Positions 53,922 through 63,629 of a DNA stretch of 64,000 bases are shown here, in pieces. Source of the stretch: JACJYM01 sp965230495. GTDB lineage: Bacteria; Bacteroidota; Bacteroidia; Chitinophagales; Saprospiraceae. The position numbers were made by a program, and so were the translations under genes. How positions within the stretch are numbered: position 1 is the stretch's first letter; every line of letters begins with the position of its first letter. The notes under the pieces are model-generated. The model was not told the origin of the DNA, did no database searches, and was given only the letters and a program-made list of their open reading frames with translations. Location: positions 1,302,001-1,366,000 of the forward strand of contig OZ246004.1 of assembly GCA_965230495.1 (NCBI GenBank). Direction: 5' to 3'.

Positions 53922-55763
53922 TTATTCTTCTGGCCTTGGCCATTGATTATCAGACCTATCAGCATCAGCATAACGGACTTGAGGATCAATTTCAACTTTT
54001 TCTATGTCCTTGACTTTTTCCTTTATTTTTAACTCATAAAAACTTTGTACCCAAGGCCAATCTTCCTGTACTCTAACTTTGTCATACTCCTCCATCTCAT
54101 CACTCTTTTCTCCTCTCATAAGGGTAATAGGAATATAGTAACAAATCTTCTTTCCCTTTTTTGTAGTTACTACTACTTCTAATGGCATTGGAAAACCTTC
54201 TTGCTTAGATAGCTTAATAAGCTTATTCTCTAAAGTATCAATTCTGTAATCGGGTAAATCGTTTGAGTTAATCATATATTCCTTATACCAATCAAGCTCC
54301 AATCCAGATACTTTCTCCATAACCCTAATAAAATCATTGGGATTAGGGTGTTTGAACCTCCAATCATAATAATAACGCAACATACCTTTGCTAAAATCTT
54401 TTTCTCCAAGAATATATTCTAACTGCTTAAGAAATAACGAACCTTTTACATAAGCTGCCATACCATAAGCAGCATTGGTTTTGAAATGATCGGCATGGAT
54501 ACTTAATGGTTCGGCTATTCCTGAATTCACAAAATTAGCCCACCCTTTAACTGTTCCCATATGTGGATTTTCCTTTACTTCGCCAGGTATCATTTTCTTC
54601 TTTCGAAGGTAATTCATCACTTTATCCGATCCGAAGGAAGTAAATCCTTCATCCATCCAAGCATATAAAGCCTCATTGGTTCCGAGCATCATTTGGTACC
54701 AACTATGCATCCATTCATGAATAGAAACTCCTACTAAACTTGACAAGGGTCTTTCGCCAGTTATCAAGGTAGCCATAGGATATTCCATTCCTCCATCTCC
54801 ACCTTGTAGAAAAGAATAAACAGGATACGGATAATCTCCAAATCTCTTCTCCATATATTCCAAAGCCATATCCATTATTTCTGGAAGCAACTCCCAGTTT
54901 TCAGATGTTTTTTCTCCTGGTTGATACAAAAAATGCATAACAGTTCCATCGTAAGCGGTTCTTGTTGTGTGAACATAATCTGGGTCGGCTGCCCATGCAA
55001 AATCATGCACATTATTTGCACGAAAATGCCAATTTATCTTTTTGTCATCTTTGTGTCTAACCTCTTTTTGAGAATATCCTTTTCCTACTTCGTCAGCGTT
55101 GACAAGTACACCACTTGCTCCAATAGTGTATTTACTATCCATTTTTATCTCCACATCAAAATCTCCCCAAATACCATGAAATTCTCTTCCTATATATGGA
55201 TTTGAATGCCATCCTTGATAATCATATTCACAAAGTTTAGGATACCATTGTGTCATAGAATAATCAATTCCTTCTACATTATTTCTTCCACTTCTCCTAA
55301 TCTGAACAGGTACTTGTCCTTCAAATTCCATTTCCAACTTACACTTATCACCTGGATAAATCGGATCCTTTAATTCAACCTCCAATATCGTTTCTACCAC
55401 GTCATACTTTAGTTTCTTACCATTTTTCCTTAAAGATTTAATCTTTTGGTAGCCCATCTCATCCTCTTTCAATTGAGATATTCTGTCCCCAACTCTTTTA
55501 TCCGCATCAGGAAGCTGTAGATTTCGCAGATCCATCATACTTTCAGGTTGAAATGCATTGAAGTATAAGTGATAAAATAACTTCGTCAGAGTATCTGGTG
55601 AATTGTTTGTATAGATGATTATCTGAGAGCCTTTAAATCGATGTTTTTCATGATCAAAATCAATATACATTTTATAGTCTGCCTCCTGCTGCCATCTATC
55701 AGTTTGAGAAAAAGCACTAATTGAGCAAATACAAAAAAATGCGAATACTAAATTCTTTATCAT
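53922..55763 (-). CDS. M1-family metallopeptidase
   Basis: The 613-residue protein has a signal peptide (IKNLVFAFFCICSISAFSQ), an N-terminal beta domain and a gluzincin domain. The site is GGDGGMEYPMATL near 318-330, zinc motif VSIHEWMHSW (HEWMH near 347), and the third ligand in AWMDEGFTSFG 18 residues later. M1 enzymes are aminopeptidases, and exported members act on peptides in the periplasm. The gene follows CPBP with a 14-base gap and probably shares the dapF transcript. Confidence 0.92.
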   Translation of the reverse strand: MIKNLVFAFFCICSISAFSQTDRWQQEADYKMYIDFDHEKHRFKGSQIIIYTNNSPDTLTKLFYHLYFNAFQPESMMDLRNLQLPDADKRVGDRISQLKEDEMGYQKIKSLRKNGKKLKYDVVETILEVELKDPIYPGDKCKLEMEFEGQVPVQIRRSGRNNVEGIDYSMTQWYPKLCEYDYQGWHSNPYIGREFHGIWGDFDVEIKMDSKYTIGASGVLVNADEVGKGYSQKEVRHKDDKKINWHFRANNVHDFAWAADPDYVHTTRTAYDGTVMHFLYQPGEKTSENWELLPEIMDMALEYMEKRFGDYPYPVYSFLQGGDGGMEYPMATLITGERPLSSLVGVSIHEWMHSWYQMMLGTNEALYAWMDEGFTSFGSDKVMNYLRKKKMIPGEVKENPHMGTVKGWANFVNSGIAEPLSIHADHFKTNAAYGMAAYVKGSLFLKQLEYILGEKDFSKGMLRYYYDWRFKHPNPNDFIRVMEKVSGLELDWYKEYMINSNDLPDYRIDTLENKLIKLSKQEGFPMPLEVVVTTKKGKKICYYIPITLMRGEKSDEMEEYDKVRVQEDWPWVQSFYELKIKEKVKDIEKVEIDPQVRYADADRSDNQWPRPEE

Positions 55764-55777
55764 CTTATTAATCCATT

Positions 55778-56695
55778 TTATTTTAACAATTGAGAAATTG
55801 GCTTCCAGTTATATTTTTTCCGACAGACCACTATAAAGATAATGGTGCACAAATAGAATATTATTATCATAAACCAAGGAGTTAATACAGAAGTTTTCCA
55901 AATGGCATCAGTCTGTAAAACTCCCCCACTATAACTGACAATCATAGCTCCAAAAATATTAGTGGCAGCATGTACTCCCAACGCTAATTCCATACCATCG
56001 TCCCACAAAGTGATCAAAGCTAGAAAAACACCCGCACCTACATAATATAATTGCATAGTCCAAAAACCAAATTTCTCTATTTCCGGGTTCATACTATGTA
56101 CCATTGAGAAAAGAACGGCCGTAATCAATATTATAATCCACCTCTGTTGAATAATCAGTGAAAGACCTTGCAAAAGATACCCTCTAAATACCAATTCTTC
56201 AGTGGTTGTTTGTATGGGTAACAAAAGAATACAAATAAAGAAAAGAGGGATAAACGATGAAAGACTAAAGGTTAAACTATAATTCTCAGGAAAGATTAGC
56301 CAACTGACGAACTCAAAGATAATACCCAATATTATCCAAAAGCCAAAACCAAAAAGTATACGTGAATAGTCTACTCTCAGTCTACCAGTAATAGTATCCT
56401 TAAGGCTTTTTTTGTGAATCTTTAATACTAGTAAAAAAGCTAGCAACGTAAATACAAAAATCATGATCATTAAAACCAATCCTAAGTTATTACTCATATG
56501 AATTATCGAAAAATCAAGAGTTTCTTCAAATCTGTTAACCGCCTCAGGTTCCAACTTATATTCATTTACTTGATAAAATGCGGCTAAAGTAAGAGGGAAT
56601 GAGCCTAAAAAATAGCCCACAATTATAATTGTCATGCCCAGCAAATAGTAAACGATACTGTTTTCCCCTTTAAAAGCATTTTTCAAAAAACTCAT
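55778..56695 (-). CDS. CPBP-family intramembrane metalloprotease
   Basis: The 305-residue membrane protein has about eight helices and the CPBP/Abi motifs: TTEELVFRGYLLQGL near 165, a histidine in FSMVHSMNP and a further one in GVHAATNIFGA. Related proteins (Rce1-type) cleave membrane substrates or give self-immunity to bacteriocins. The start ATG overlaps the dapF stop in ATGA, so it is translated together with dapF. Confidence 0.88.
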   Translation of the reverse strand: MSFLKNAFKGENSIVYYLLGMTIIIVGYFLGSFPLTLAAFYQVNEYKLEPEAVNRFEETLDFSIIHMSNNLGLVLMIMIFVFTLLAFLLVLKIHKKSLKDTITGRLRVDYSRILFGFGFWIILGIIFEFVSWLIFPENYSLTFSLSSFIPLFFICILLLPIQTTTEELVFRGYLLQGLSLIIQQRWIIILITAVLFSMVHSMNPEIEKFGFWTMQLYYVGAGVFLALITLWDDGMELALGVHAATNIFGAMIVSYSGGVLQTDAIWKTSVLTPWFMIIIFYLCTIIFIVVCRKKYNWKPISQLLK

Positions 56696-57495
56696 AACTC
56701 ATAAACATTTATAGTCCCATCAAAAACATGTTTTACCGGCCCTGTCAAAAAAATATTGCTAAAACTGTTTTTATTTTTTTCAAACTCCACTTTTAATTCC
56801 CCTCCAACCGCTATTATCTCTTTAGTTATATGCCCAATATTATCTTCATATACAGCATCTGCCAATGCAGCGGCAGTTACCCCTGTACCACATGCCAATG
56901 TTTCATCTTCCACACCTCTTTCGTAAGTTCTTATCTTAAGAAGATTCACACCCAACTTTTTGACAAAGTTTACATTGATACCGTTCTCTTTATAAATTTC
57001 AGAAAACCTTATTTCTTGGGCCTCATTAACAATACTTTTATTTACCTCCCAGTTATCAATGTATTTTACATAATGCGGAGAGCCAGTGTCTAATTCGAAG
57101 ATTTTTTCACCAAGTCGATCAATGCTGTTTACATCCGACATACTTATTTTAACTATATCAGAAGACAATATTTCGCCAGTATGAAGTCCATCTATTGTTT
57201 TAAAAATACAATCCTTTGATATTAATTCTATTTGCTTCGCAAATGCAACAATACATCTGGCTCCATTGCCACACATAGAACTTTTATTTCCATCAGAATT
57301 ATAATAAACCATTTCAAAATCTACTGCATCAAGATTTCGTAATAAGATCAATCCGTCTCCACCGATACCAATATTCCTACTGCATAATGTTCTAATAATA
57401 TCCCTCGTGAGTTTTGAAGACCATTTATCTTCTCGATCGTCGATTATAATAAAATCATTTCCAGCTCCATGGTATTTCGAAAAATGCAATTCCAT
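56692..57495 (-). CDS. dapF: Diaminopimelate epimerase
   Basis: The 267-residue enzyme makes meso-diaminopimelate for lysine and peptidoglycan. The two catalytic cysteines are Cys75 in MCGNGARC and Cys202 in LACGTGVTAAAL. FSKYHGAGNDFIIID is the family N-terminus, and YERGVEDETLACG confirms the second site. It is first in a three-gene operon with the CPBP protease and M1 peptidase genes. Confidence 0.96.
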   Translation of the reverse strand: MELHFSKYHGAGNDFIIIDDREDKWSSKLTRDIIRTLCSRNIGIGGDGLILLRNLDAVDFEMVYYNSDGNKSSMCGNGARCIVAFAKQIELISKDCIFKTIDGLHTGEILSSDIVKISMSDVNSIDRLGEKIFELDTGSPHYVKYIDNWEVNKSIVNEAQEIRFSEIYKENGINVNFVKKLGVNLLKIRTYERGVEDETLACGTGVTAAALADAVYEDNIGHITKEIIAVGGELKVEFEKNKNSFSNIFLTGPVKHVFDGTINVYEL

Positions 57496-57502
57496 AAAGG
57501 CC

Positions 57503-57510
57503 CAAAGTTA
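57503..57510 (-). promoter_or_regulatory. -7 promoter element of the dapF operon
   Basis: The minus strand reads TAACTTTG, an exact TAnnTTTG match, ending only 7 bases before the dapF ATG at 57495, so the transcript would be nearly leaderless. Confidence 0.45.
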
Positions 57511-57598
57511 AGATAATGCTTTAAAAAAATAGGTTCTTTATAATCCTATTGTATTAAATCCGTTAACTTTATAAAATATTTAACGATTGGCAAAATTT

Positions 57599-58096
57599 AT
57601 GGTGAGAAGTGAATTCAAGTATGTTTATTTTTTCTTAGGCCTTTGTTGGTTTATAATAAGCTGTGCAGATAAACCAAATTTTAGTGAAGCCCCGCAAATT
57701 GAGTTTGTTTCTTTTTCTAAGACCGTTTTATCTCAGGGCAATGTTTTACAGGACACCACTTTTTTAACTATCTCCTTTACTGATGGAGATGGAGATATAG
57801 GTTCAGAAAATAATACCGAACGCAATATCTTTATTATTGATAATAGAACAGATACTCTATATACTGATTATAAAATTCCTGTTATTCCTCAAGAAGGAGC
57901 GAATAATGGTATTCAAGGTACAATTAGGATGATGATGTTCTCAGCATGTTGCGTTTTTCCGGACGGAATTCCGCCTTGTGAATCTCCCGCAGAATTTCCT
58001 GATCAACAGGTTAATTTTGATATATATATGATAGACAATGCTGGAAATATGTCTAATACTATAACTACGCCCAGTATCACTTTTATCTGCGATTAG
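57599..58096 (+). CDS. Predicted lipoprotein with acidic, calcium-like loop
   Basis: The 165-residue protein (ATG at 57599) has a signal peptide with lipobox FIISC (Cys22) and a beta-rich mature part. It holds a DGDGDIGSEN loop, which resembles a calcium-binding loop, and a Cys-rich segment MMFSACCVFPDGIPPC. Similar lipoproteins are common in Bacteroidota, with no known function. Its stop abuts the convergent mazG stop. Confidence 0.75.
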   Translation: MVRSEFKYVYFFLGLCWFIISCADKPNFSEAPQIEFVSFSKTVLSQGNVLQDTTFLTISFTDGDGDIGSENNTERNIFIIDNRTDTLYTDYKIPVIPQEGANNGIQGTIRMMMFSACCVFPDGIPPCESPAEFPDQQVNFDIYMIDNAGNMSNTITTPSITFICD

Positions 58097-58855
58097 TTAT
58101 TCTCTTTCTTTGGCGACATTCCATAATTGATCCATTTCTTCTAGTGTCATTTCCTTTAAAGGCTTAGGAGCATTTGATTCAATATATTCAAATCTATTTT
58201 TGAACTTTCGATTGACCTTTTCAAGAGAAATTTCAGGATCAATGTTTAAGTATCTAGCATAATTAATCAACGCAAATAATACATCCCCAAACTCAAGTTC
58301 AATATTTTTCTTATTTCCTGACAATACTGCTTCCTCCAACTCATTTACTTCTTCTTTTACCTTTAACCATACATCTTTAATATCATCCCACTCAAAACCA
58401 ACTTGGGCCGTCTTATCCTGGATCCTAAGGGCCTTAATCATTGCTGGCAAGCTCTTTGGCACACCACTTAAAACAGACTTTTTTCCTTCCTTTAATTTCA
58501 GTTGTTCCCAATTTTTCTTTACTTCTTCTTCATCAGCAACCTCTAGATTGTTATAAATATGTGGATGTCGATTAATCAATTTTTCACAGAGATCGTTTAG
58601 AGATTGAGCAATATCAAATTGCTTTTTCTCTTCCGCAATCTTGGCATAAAACACCATATGAAGCATGAGATCCCCTATCTCTTCTTTGATTCCGTTTACA
58701 TCATTTTCAAGAATAGCATCTGCCAGTTCGTATACTTCTTCAATAGTTAAATTCCTTAGAGTCTCATTCGTTTGTTTTCTATCCCACGGACACTTTTCTC
58801 TTAGTTCATCCATTATGGTCAATAATCTCGCAAACGCATCTAATTTATCCTTCAT
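58097..58855 (-). CDS. mazG: Nucleoside triphosphate pyrophosphohydrolase MazG
   Basis: The 252-residue enzyme hydrolyses NTPs to NMP and pyrophosphate. It has the two MazG repeats: the first with CPWDRKQTNETLRNLTIEE and EEIGDLMLHMVFYAKIAEE (the E-x2-E...E-x2-D magnesium sites), the second with VKEEVNELEEAV and EFGDVLFALINYARYL. It is a house-cleaning enzyme. It is divergent from the small membrane protein gene. Confidence 0.96.
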   Translation of the reverse strand: MKDKLDAFARLLTIMDELREKCPWDRKQTNETLRNLTIEEVYELADAILENDVNGIKEEIGDLMLHMVFYAKIAEEKKQFDIAQSLNDLCEKLINRHPHIYNNLEVADEEEVKKNWEQLKLKEGKKSVLSGVPKSLPAMIKALRIQDKTAQVGFEWDDIKDVWLKVKEEVNELEEAVLSGNKKNIELEFGDVLFALINYARYLNIDPEISLEKVNRKFKNRFEYIESNAPKPLKEMTLEEMDQLWNVAKERE

Positions 58856-58872
58856 AAAGAACCAAAGTTTAC

Positions 58873-58880
58873 TACATTTG
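58873..58880 (+). promoter_or_regulatory. -7 promoter element of the small membrane protein gene
   Basis: TACATTTG is an exact TAnnTTTG match, 24 bases before the ATG at 58905. A -33 element is not evident. Confidence 0.45.
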
Positions 58881-58904
58881 TTACTTGAATATTAAAAACA
58901 CACA

Positions 58905-59111
58905 ATGTCACAATTTTTATACACATTACTTATCATTTTTGGAGTCTTTTTAATCTCTTTCGTATTGATTAATTTGAGACATGTAGTTACTGGAAATGAG
59001 TTTAGAGGTACTTGTGCAAGTAACAATCCAATGGTGAAGGATAAATTTGGCAATTGTTCTGTATGTGGTAAATCTCCCGAAGAAGATTGTCAGATGCCTG
59101 AAGTTAAATAG
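58905..59111 (+). CDS. Small membrane protein with four cysteines
   Basis: The 68-residue protein has one membrane helix (about residues 5-24) and a short soluble tail with cysteines at 37, 51, 54 and 62 (GTCASNNPMV, CSVCGKSPEEDC). The pattern is reminiscent of NqrM/DUF539-type proteins, which help place iron in the Na+-NQR complex, but I am not sure it belongs to them. A role in metal or redox handling at the membrane is likely. No neighbour gives further help. Confidence 0.8.
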   Translation: MSQFLYTLLIIFGVFLISFVLINLRHVVTGNEFRGTCASNNPMVKDKFGNCSVCGKSPEEDCQMPEVK

Positions 59112-59338
59112 ACTTACTTTCTGTAACTTAGTCTTGACTTATTACTTAATATTCCACAAGTCAAAATCAAGATCGAAGCGATAACAATTATTAACATTTC
59201 AGTATAGTCATTAAATTTGAATCAAATAAAAATAATAATTTTTTAAATCCATTACTCTATTTTAGGTAAAATTTAAATATAAATATAAAGCATATATAAG
59301 TGCTTAATTTTCTGATAATTATAAATAAATTTAATTAA

Positions 59339-61834
59339 ATGAGGTTGCATATTTTTTTCTTAAGTATACTCTTATTGACAAATTTCAATTCATATTCTCA
59401 AAAAAACATAACCTCTTCTCAAATTTATCATAAGATCGAAAAGCTTAATACTTTAGGAACTGTCCTATACCTTGCCGCTCATCCAGATGATGAAAACACC
59501 CGACTTATTTCATACTTTGCTAATCACCATCATTTAGATACCTATTATTTATCACTCACAAGAGGAGATGGAGGACAAAATTTGATCGGCACAGAAACAG
59601 GTCCACTGCTTGGCATTTTAAGAACTCAAGAATTGTTATCGGCAAGAAGAATAGATAATGGTGGGCAAAGATTTACTCGTGCGTTAGATTTTGGCTACTC
59701 AAAAACTGCAGATGAGACTATTAGAATTTGGGATGAGGATAAAGTTAAACATGATATTATATGGACTGTTAGAAATTTAAAGCCCGATATTATCATCAAT
59801 AGATTTGATCATGAAAGTAATGGTAAAACACATGGCCATCATACCGCTTCCGCTATGCTGTCGTACGAATTGTTCGATAAATACGGAGATTCTAATAGCT
59901 TCCCCGAACAACTAAACTACGTTAGCACTTGGCAGCCATCTACCTTATATTTCAATACATCATGGTGGTTTTATGGCGGAAAGGATAAATTTAAAGCTGC
60001 CGACAAATCTGATTTGATAGGTGTAGACATAGGTTCTTATTATCCATCATTGGGTTACTCTAATAATGAAATAGCTGCACTCTCACGAAGCCAGCACAAG
60101 TGCCAAGGTTTTGGTTCAACAGGTTCTCGAGGCACTCACATAGAATACTTGAAGTATCTCAAAGGAAGTAGAGCTTCCTCCAAAATGGATGTGACTCAAG
60201 GTTTTGATTTTAGTTGGAGTCGGATTAAAAATGGACAACAGATCGGAGATAAAATCAAAACAATTTTAAATTCTTTTGATTTAAAAAAGCCTGAAGCCAG
60301 CATTCCTAGCTTAATTGAAGTCGCCAAGCTAATAGAAAAGATCGAAGACAATCATTGGAGGAGTAAGAAGAAAAATGAAGTTGATGAAATAATTTCTGAC
60401 TGTTTAGGCCTGTACGCAAGCTTTATTACTGATAGACCTAATGCAACTCGTGGTGAACAGGTAAATTGTTCAGTTGAGCTAACAAAAAGACTCCCTTATC
60501 CTTTATATCTCAACTCTTTTGCTATCAATAATATAAGCCAAGAGTTGTCTCAAGAAAAGATAGAAGATAACATATCCTTCAATCGCGAAGTAAAGATTGG
60601 TATTAATAAGTCTATGGAGTATACTTCTCCATATTGGTTACAAAAAACTCCTTCACTTGGAGTTTATAATGTGGATAGTTTAACGTTAATAGGGCTACCC
60701 AATACAAAAGCCCCTTATTCGGTAAAATTTAACTTAGAGGTGGATGGTTATTCTTTTACAGTAGAAAGAGAATTACAATATAGATCCAATCATCCGGAAA
60801 AAGGAGAAGTTAATGAAAGGTTTAATATTCTCCCAAAAGCTACCATGGATTTTAAGAATAATGTGTACATATTTAGTAATACCAAGTCAAAAAAAATCAT
60901 AGTAGAAGTATTTACTCATAAAGATAGTTTAAACGGTCTTTTAAAACTTCAGATCAATAATGGTTGGAAGGTAACTCCAGCTGAACAAAATATATCATTA
61001 ATTGGAAAAGGACAGAGCAAACTTATAGAATTTGAGGTAATACCACCAAATCACATGGAAACTGCAATGGCACATATTTCCATGGAGGTTGAAGGCGAAC
61101 TATTTCAAAAAAAACTGGTAAAAATAGAATATGATCATATAGACAATCAGCAAGTGTTGTCTCCAGCAATGGCAACCTTTGTCAGCATTCCAATGAACAC
61201 ATACGGTCATAATATTGCATATATTCAAGGGGCAGGTGATAAAATACCTGAATCACTAAGACAAATAGGTTATGATGTATCTGAATTAACAGTGGACCAA
61301 CTTACATCCGATAAGTTGAAAAAATTTGATGCCGTACTTTTAGGTGTAAGAGCATATAATAAGCATCAAAATCTTAAGTATAAACAATCTGTTTTGTTCG
61401 ACTATGTGAAAAATGGTGGAACATTAATAACTCAATATAATACCCATAGGAACTTAGCATCAAAGCAAATAGGTCCTTACCCATTTGAAATTTCAAGAAA
61501 GAGAGTATCCGTGGAAGAGGCCCCAATAACCATTACTAATCCTTCTCATCCAATACTCAACTATCCCAATCAGATATCATCGACAGATTTTGACAACTGG
61601 GTTCAAGAAAGAGGCTTATATTTTACGATTAATTGGTCAGAAGAATACGAAACTCTGGTATCAACCCATGATCCTAGAGAAGATCCGTTGCACTCTGCAA
61701 TATTAACTACTTCTTATGGAAAGGGTAAGTTTATATATACCTCATTGAGTCTATTTCGACAACTCCCCGCCGGAGTTCCTGGAGCATTTAAACTTATTGC
61801 CAATATGATATCTTGGGGTAATGAAAGACCTTAA
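59339..61834 (+). CDS. PIG-L family deacetylase with C-terminal extension
   Basis: The 831-residue protein has a signal peptide (LHIFFLSILLLTNFNSYSQ), a PIG-L zinc domain (AHPDDE at 47-52, and GKTHGHHTAS near 160) and long beta-rich regions. The last part (GYDVSELTVDQLTSDKLKKF, DAVLLGVRAYN, GGTLITQYNT) looks like a class I glutamine-amidotransferase-like or ThuA-like domain. PIG-L enzymes deacetylate N-acetylglucosaminyl groups. It is exported and should act on a glycan in the periplasm or outside. An SSS symporter gene follows after 93 bases. Confidence 0.92.
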   Translation: MRLHIFFLSILLLTNFNSYSQKNITSSQIYHKIEKLNTLGTVLYLAAHPDDENTRLISYFANHHHLDTYYLSLTRGDGGQNLIGTETGPLLGILRTQELLSARRIDNGGQRFTRALDFGYSKTADETIRIWDEDKVKHDIIWTVRNLKPDIIINRFDHESNGKTHGHHTASAMLSYELFDKYGDSNSFPEQLNYVSTWQPSTLYFNTSWWFYGGKDKFKAADKSDLIGVDIGSYYPSLGYSNNEIAALSRSQHKCQGFGSTGSRGTHIEYLKYLKGSRASSKMDVTQGFDFSWSRIKNGQQIGDKIKTILNSFDLKKPEASIPSLIEVAKLIEKIEDNHWRSKKKNEVDEIISDCLGLYASFITDRPNATRGEQVNCSVELTKRLPYPLYLNSFAINNISQELSQEKIEDNISFNREVKIGINKSMEYTSPYWLQKTPSLGVYNVDSLTLIGLPNTKAPYSVKFNLEVDGYSFTVERELQYRSNHPEKGEVNERFNILPKATMDFKNNVYIFSNTKSKKIIVEVFTHKDSLNGLLKLQINNGWKVTPAEQNISLIGKGQSKLIEFEVIPPNHMETAMAHISMEVEGELFQKKLVKIEYDHIDNQQVLSPAMATFVSIPMNTYGHNIAYIQGAGDKIPESLRQIGYDVSELTVDQLTSDKLKKFDAVLLGVRAYNKHQNLKYKQSVLFDYVKNGGTLITQYNTHRNLASKQIGPYPFEISRKRVSVEEAPITITNPSHPILNYPNQISSTDFDNWVQERGLYFTINWSEEYETLVSTHDPREDPLHSAILTTSYGKGKFIYTSLSLFRQLPAGVPGAFKLIANMISWGNERP

Positions 61835-61927
61835 AGAAAAATATGGCAAGTACATGTTTATTGTTTTAATGAATATGCTATACATTATTATATTTTATTT
61901 AATTATGATAAAATATTCTAGCTTATA

Positions 61928-63628
61928 ATGTCAGGTTTAGATTGGATTATACTAATAAGCAGTATTTTATTCATCGTGATATACGGTGTATGGAAAACCA
62001 AACGCCAACAGAATATTCTTGACTATGTAAAAGGAAATAACGAATTACCTTGGTGGACAGTAGGTCTTTCCGTCATGGCCACACAAGCAAGTGCCATTAC
62101 ATTTATCTCTACTCCAGGTCAAGCCTTTCATGATGGAATGGGGTTTGTTCAATTTTATTTTGGTCTACCCCTTGCAATGATCATTATTTGTCTATTTTTT
62201 GTACCTATTTATCATAAACTTAAGGTATATACAGCTTATGAGTATTTAGAAAAACGGTTCGATAAAAAAACACGAACTTTTGCCGCTATAATTTTTCTTA
62301 TTCAAAGGGGAATGGCCGCGGGCATAACTATTTATGCTCCCGCCATAATACTGTCCACTATTTTGGGATGGAATCTCAATATTCTTATCTTAATAATCGG
62401 TGTTTTAGTAATTATATATACTATTTCAGGAGGAACTAAAGCTGTAGCAGTAACGCAGAAACAACAAATGGCTATTATATTTTTGGCATTAGTTGCAGCT
62501 TTTTTTATGATCCTTAATCTGCTCCCACAAGAAATTAGCTTTGACAAGGCTCTTCGAATAGCGGGAAGTCACGATAAATTGAATATCCTTGATTTTTCCC
62601 TTGATACCGGGACTCGATATACCTTTTGGTCTGGAATTACCGGAGGCCTTTTTCTCGCTTTGGCTTATTTCGGTACTGATCAAAGCCAAGTACAAAGGTA
62701 TCTTGCCGCCAAATCCGTTAAAGAAAGTCAGAAAGGTTTAATTTTCAATGGCTTAATGAAAATACCGATGCAATTCTTTATCCTTCTCACTGGCGTAATG
62801 GTTTTTGTTTTTTACCAGTTTGAAAAAGCTCCACTACATTTCAACAATGTGGTGCATGAACAGATGAAAGTATCTAAAGCTTCGGAGCAGTACCAAGAAA
62901 TGGAAGAACACTTATTCAAAATCTATGATCAAAGAGATTCCGCCTACCAATTAGCACTATCTTCTTTTGATCAATACTCTTCTTTGCAAGCTCTATATAA
63001 AAAAGAAAAATCGTTACGACTAGAGGCCAAGAAACTGGTAGCTACTACCCTGCCTGCATCCGAGTCAAATGACAAAGATTATGTTTTTATCAGCTTCATT
63101 CTTAACTATTTCCCCAAGGGGCTTATTGGTCTCCTATTAGCTATGATTCTAAGTGCAGCAATGTCAAGCACGGCTTCAGAGCTCAATGCTCTTGGGAGCA
63201 CTACTTTGATAGATTTATTTTTGCGAAATAACACCCGCAACCTTTCCGATAAACAACAATTATTAGCTGGAAAAGTATTTACCTTAATTTGGGGAATAAT
63301 AGCAATTGCATTTGCTAATATTTGCAATCTAGCCGAAAACCTTATTCAATTCGTAAATATTATTGGATCAATATTCTACGGCACGGTATTAGGCTTATTT
63401 CTTGTTGGCTTCTTCATGAAATCAATTAGGTCCAACCCTGTTTTTTACTCTGGATGCATAAGTCAGATCCTAGTCATTATAGTATTTATGCTAGATAAGT
63501 ACAATTATATAGACGTGAGTTATCTATGGCTAAATGCGGGAGGATGTCTTTCTGTTATTATATTATCGTGGTTATTGAATCACATTAGTCCGAACTCCTT
63601 TAGAAAAGAATTCGGACTAAATAAGTAA
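61928..63628 (+). CDS. Sodium:solute symporter (SSS family)
   Basis: The 566-residue inner-membrane protein has about 13 helices and the SSS motifs GLSVMATQASAITFISTPGQ, FFVPIYHKLKVYTAYEYLEK and YFGTDQSQVQRYLAAKSVKE. A longer soluble loop lies around residues 300-375 (helical, charged). Members bring in sugars, amino acids or sialic acids with sodium. The neighbouring PIG-L deacetylase suggests an amino-sugar-like substrate, but this is inference. Confidence 0.93.
   Translation: MSGLDWIILISSILFIVIYGVWKTKRQQNILDYVKGNNELPWWTVGLSVMATQASAITFISTPGQAFHDGMGFVQFYFGLPLAMIIICLFFVPIYHKLKVYTAYEYLEKRFDKKTRTFAAIIFLIQRGMAAGITIYAPAIILSTILGWNLNILILIIGVLVIIYTISGGTKAVAVTQKQQMAIIFLALVAAFFMILNLLPQEISFDKALRIAGSHDKLNILDFSLDTGTRYTFWSGITGGLFLALAYFGTDQSQVQRYLAAKSVKESQKGLIFNGLMKIPMQFFILLTGVMVFVFYQFEKAPLHFNNVVHEQMKVSKASEQYQEMEEHLFKIYDQRDSAYQLALSSFDQYSSLQALYKKEKSLRLEAKKLVATTLPASESNDKDYVFISFILNYFPKGLIGLLLAMILSAAMSSTASELNALGSTTLIDLFLRNNTRNLSDKQQLLAGKVFTLIWGIIAIAFANICNLAENLIQFVNIIGSIFYGTVLGLFLVGFFMKSIRSNPVFYSGCISQILVIIVFMLDKYNYIDVSYLWLNAGGCLSVIILSWLLNHISPNSFRKEFGLNK
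63585..63620. terminator. Inverted repeat at the end of the symporter gene
   Basis: TTAGTCCGAA (63585-63594) pairs perfectly with TTCGGACTAA (63611-63620) around a 16-base loop inside the last codons of the symporter gene. The convergent gene ends at 63630. It could end transcription from both sides, but there is no T-run. Confidence 0.4.
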
Positions 63629-63629
63629 T

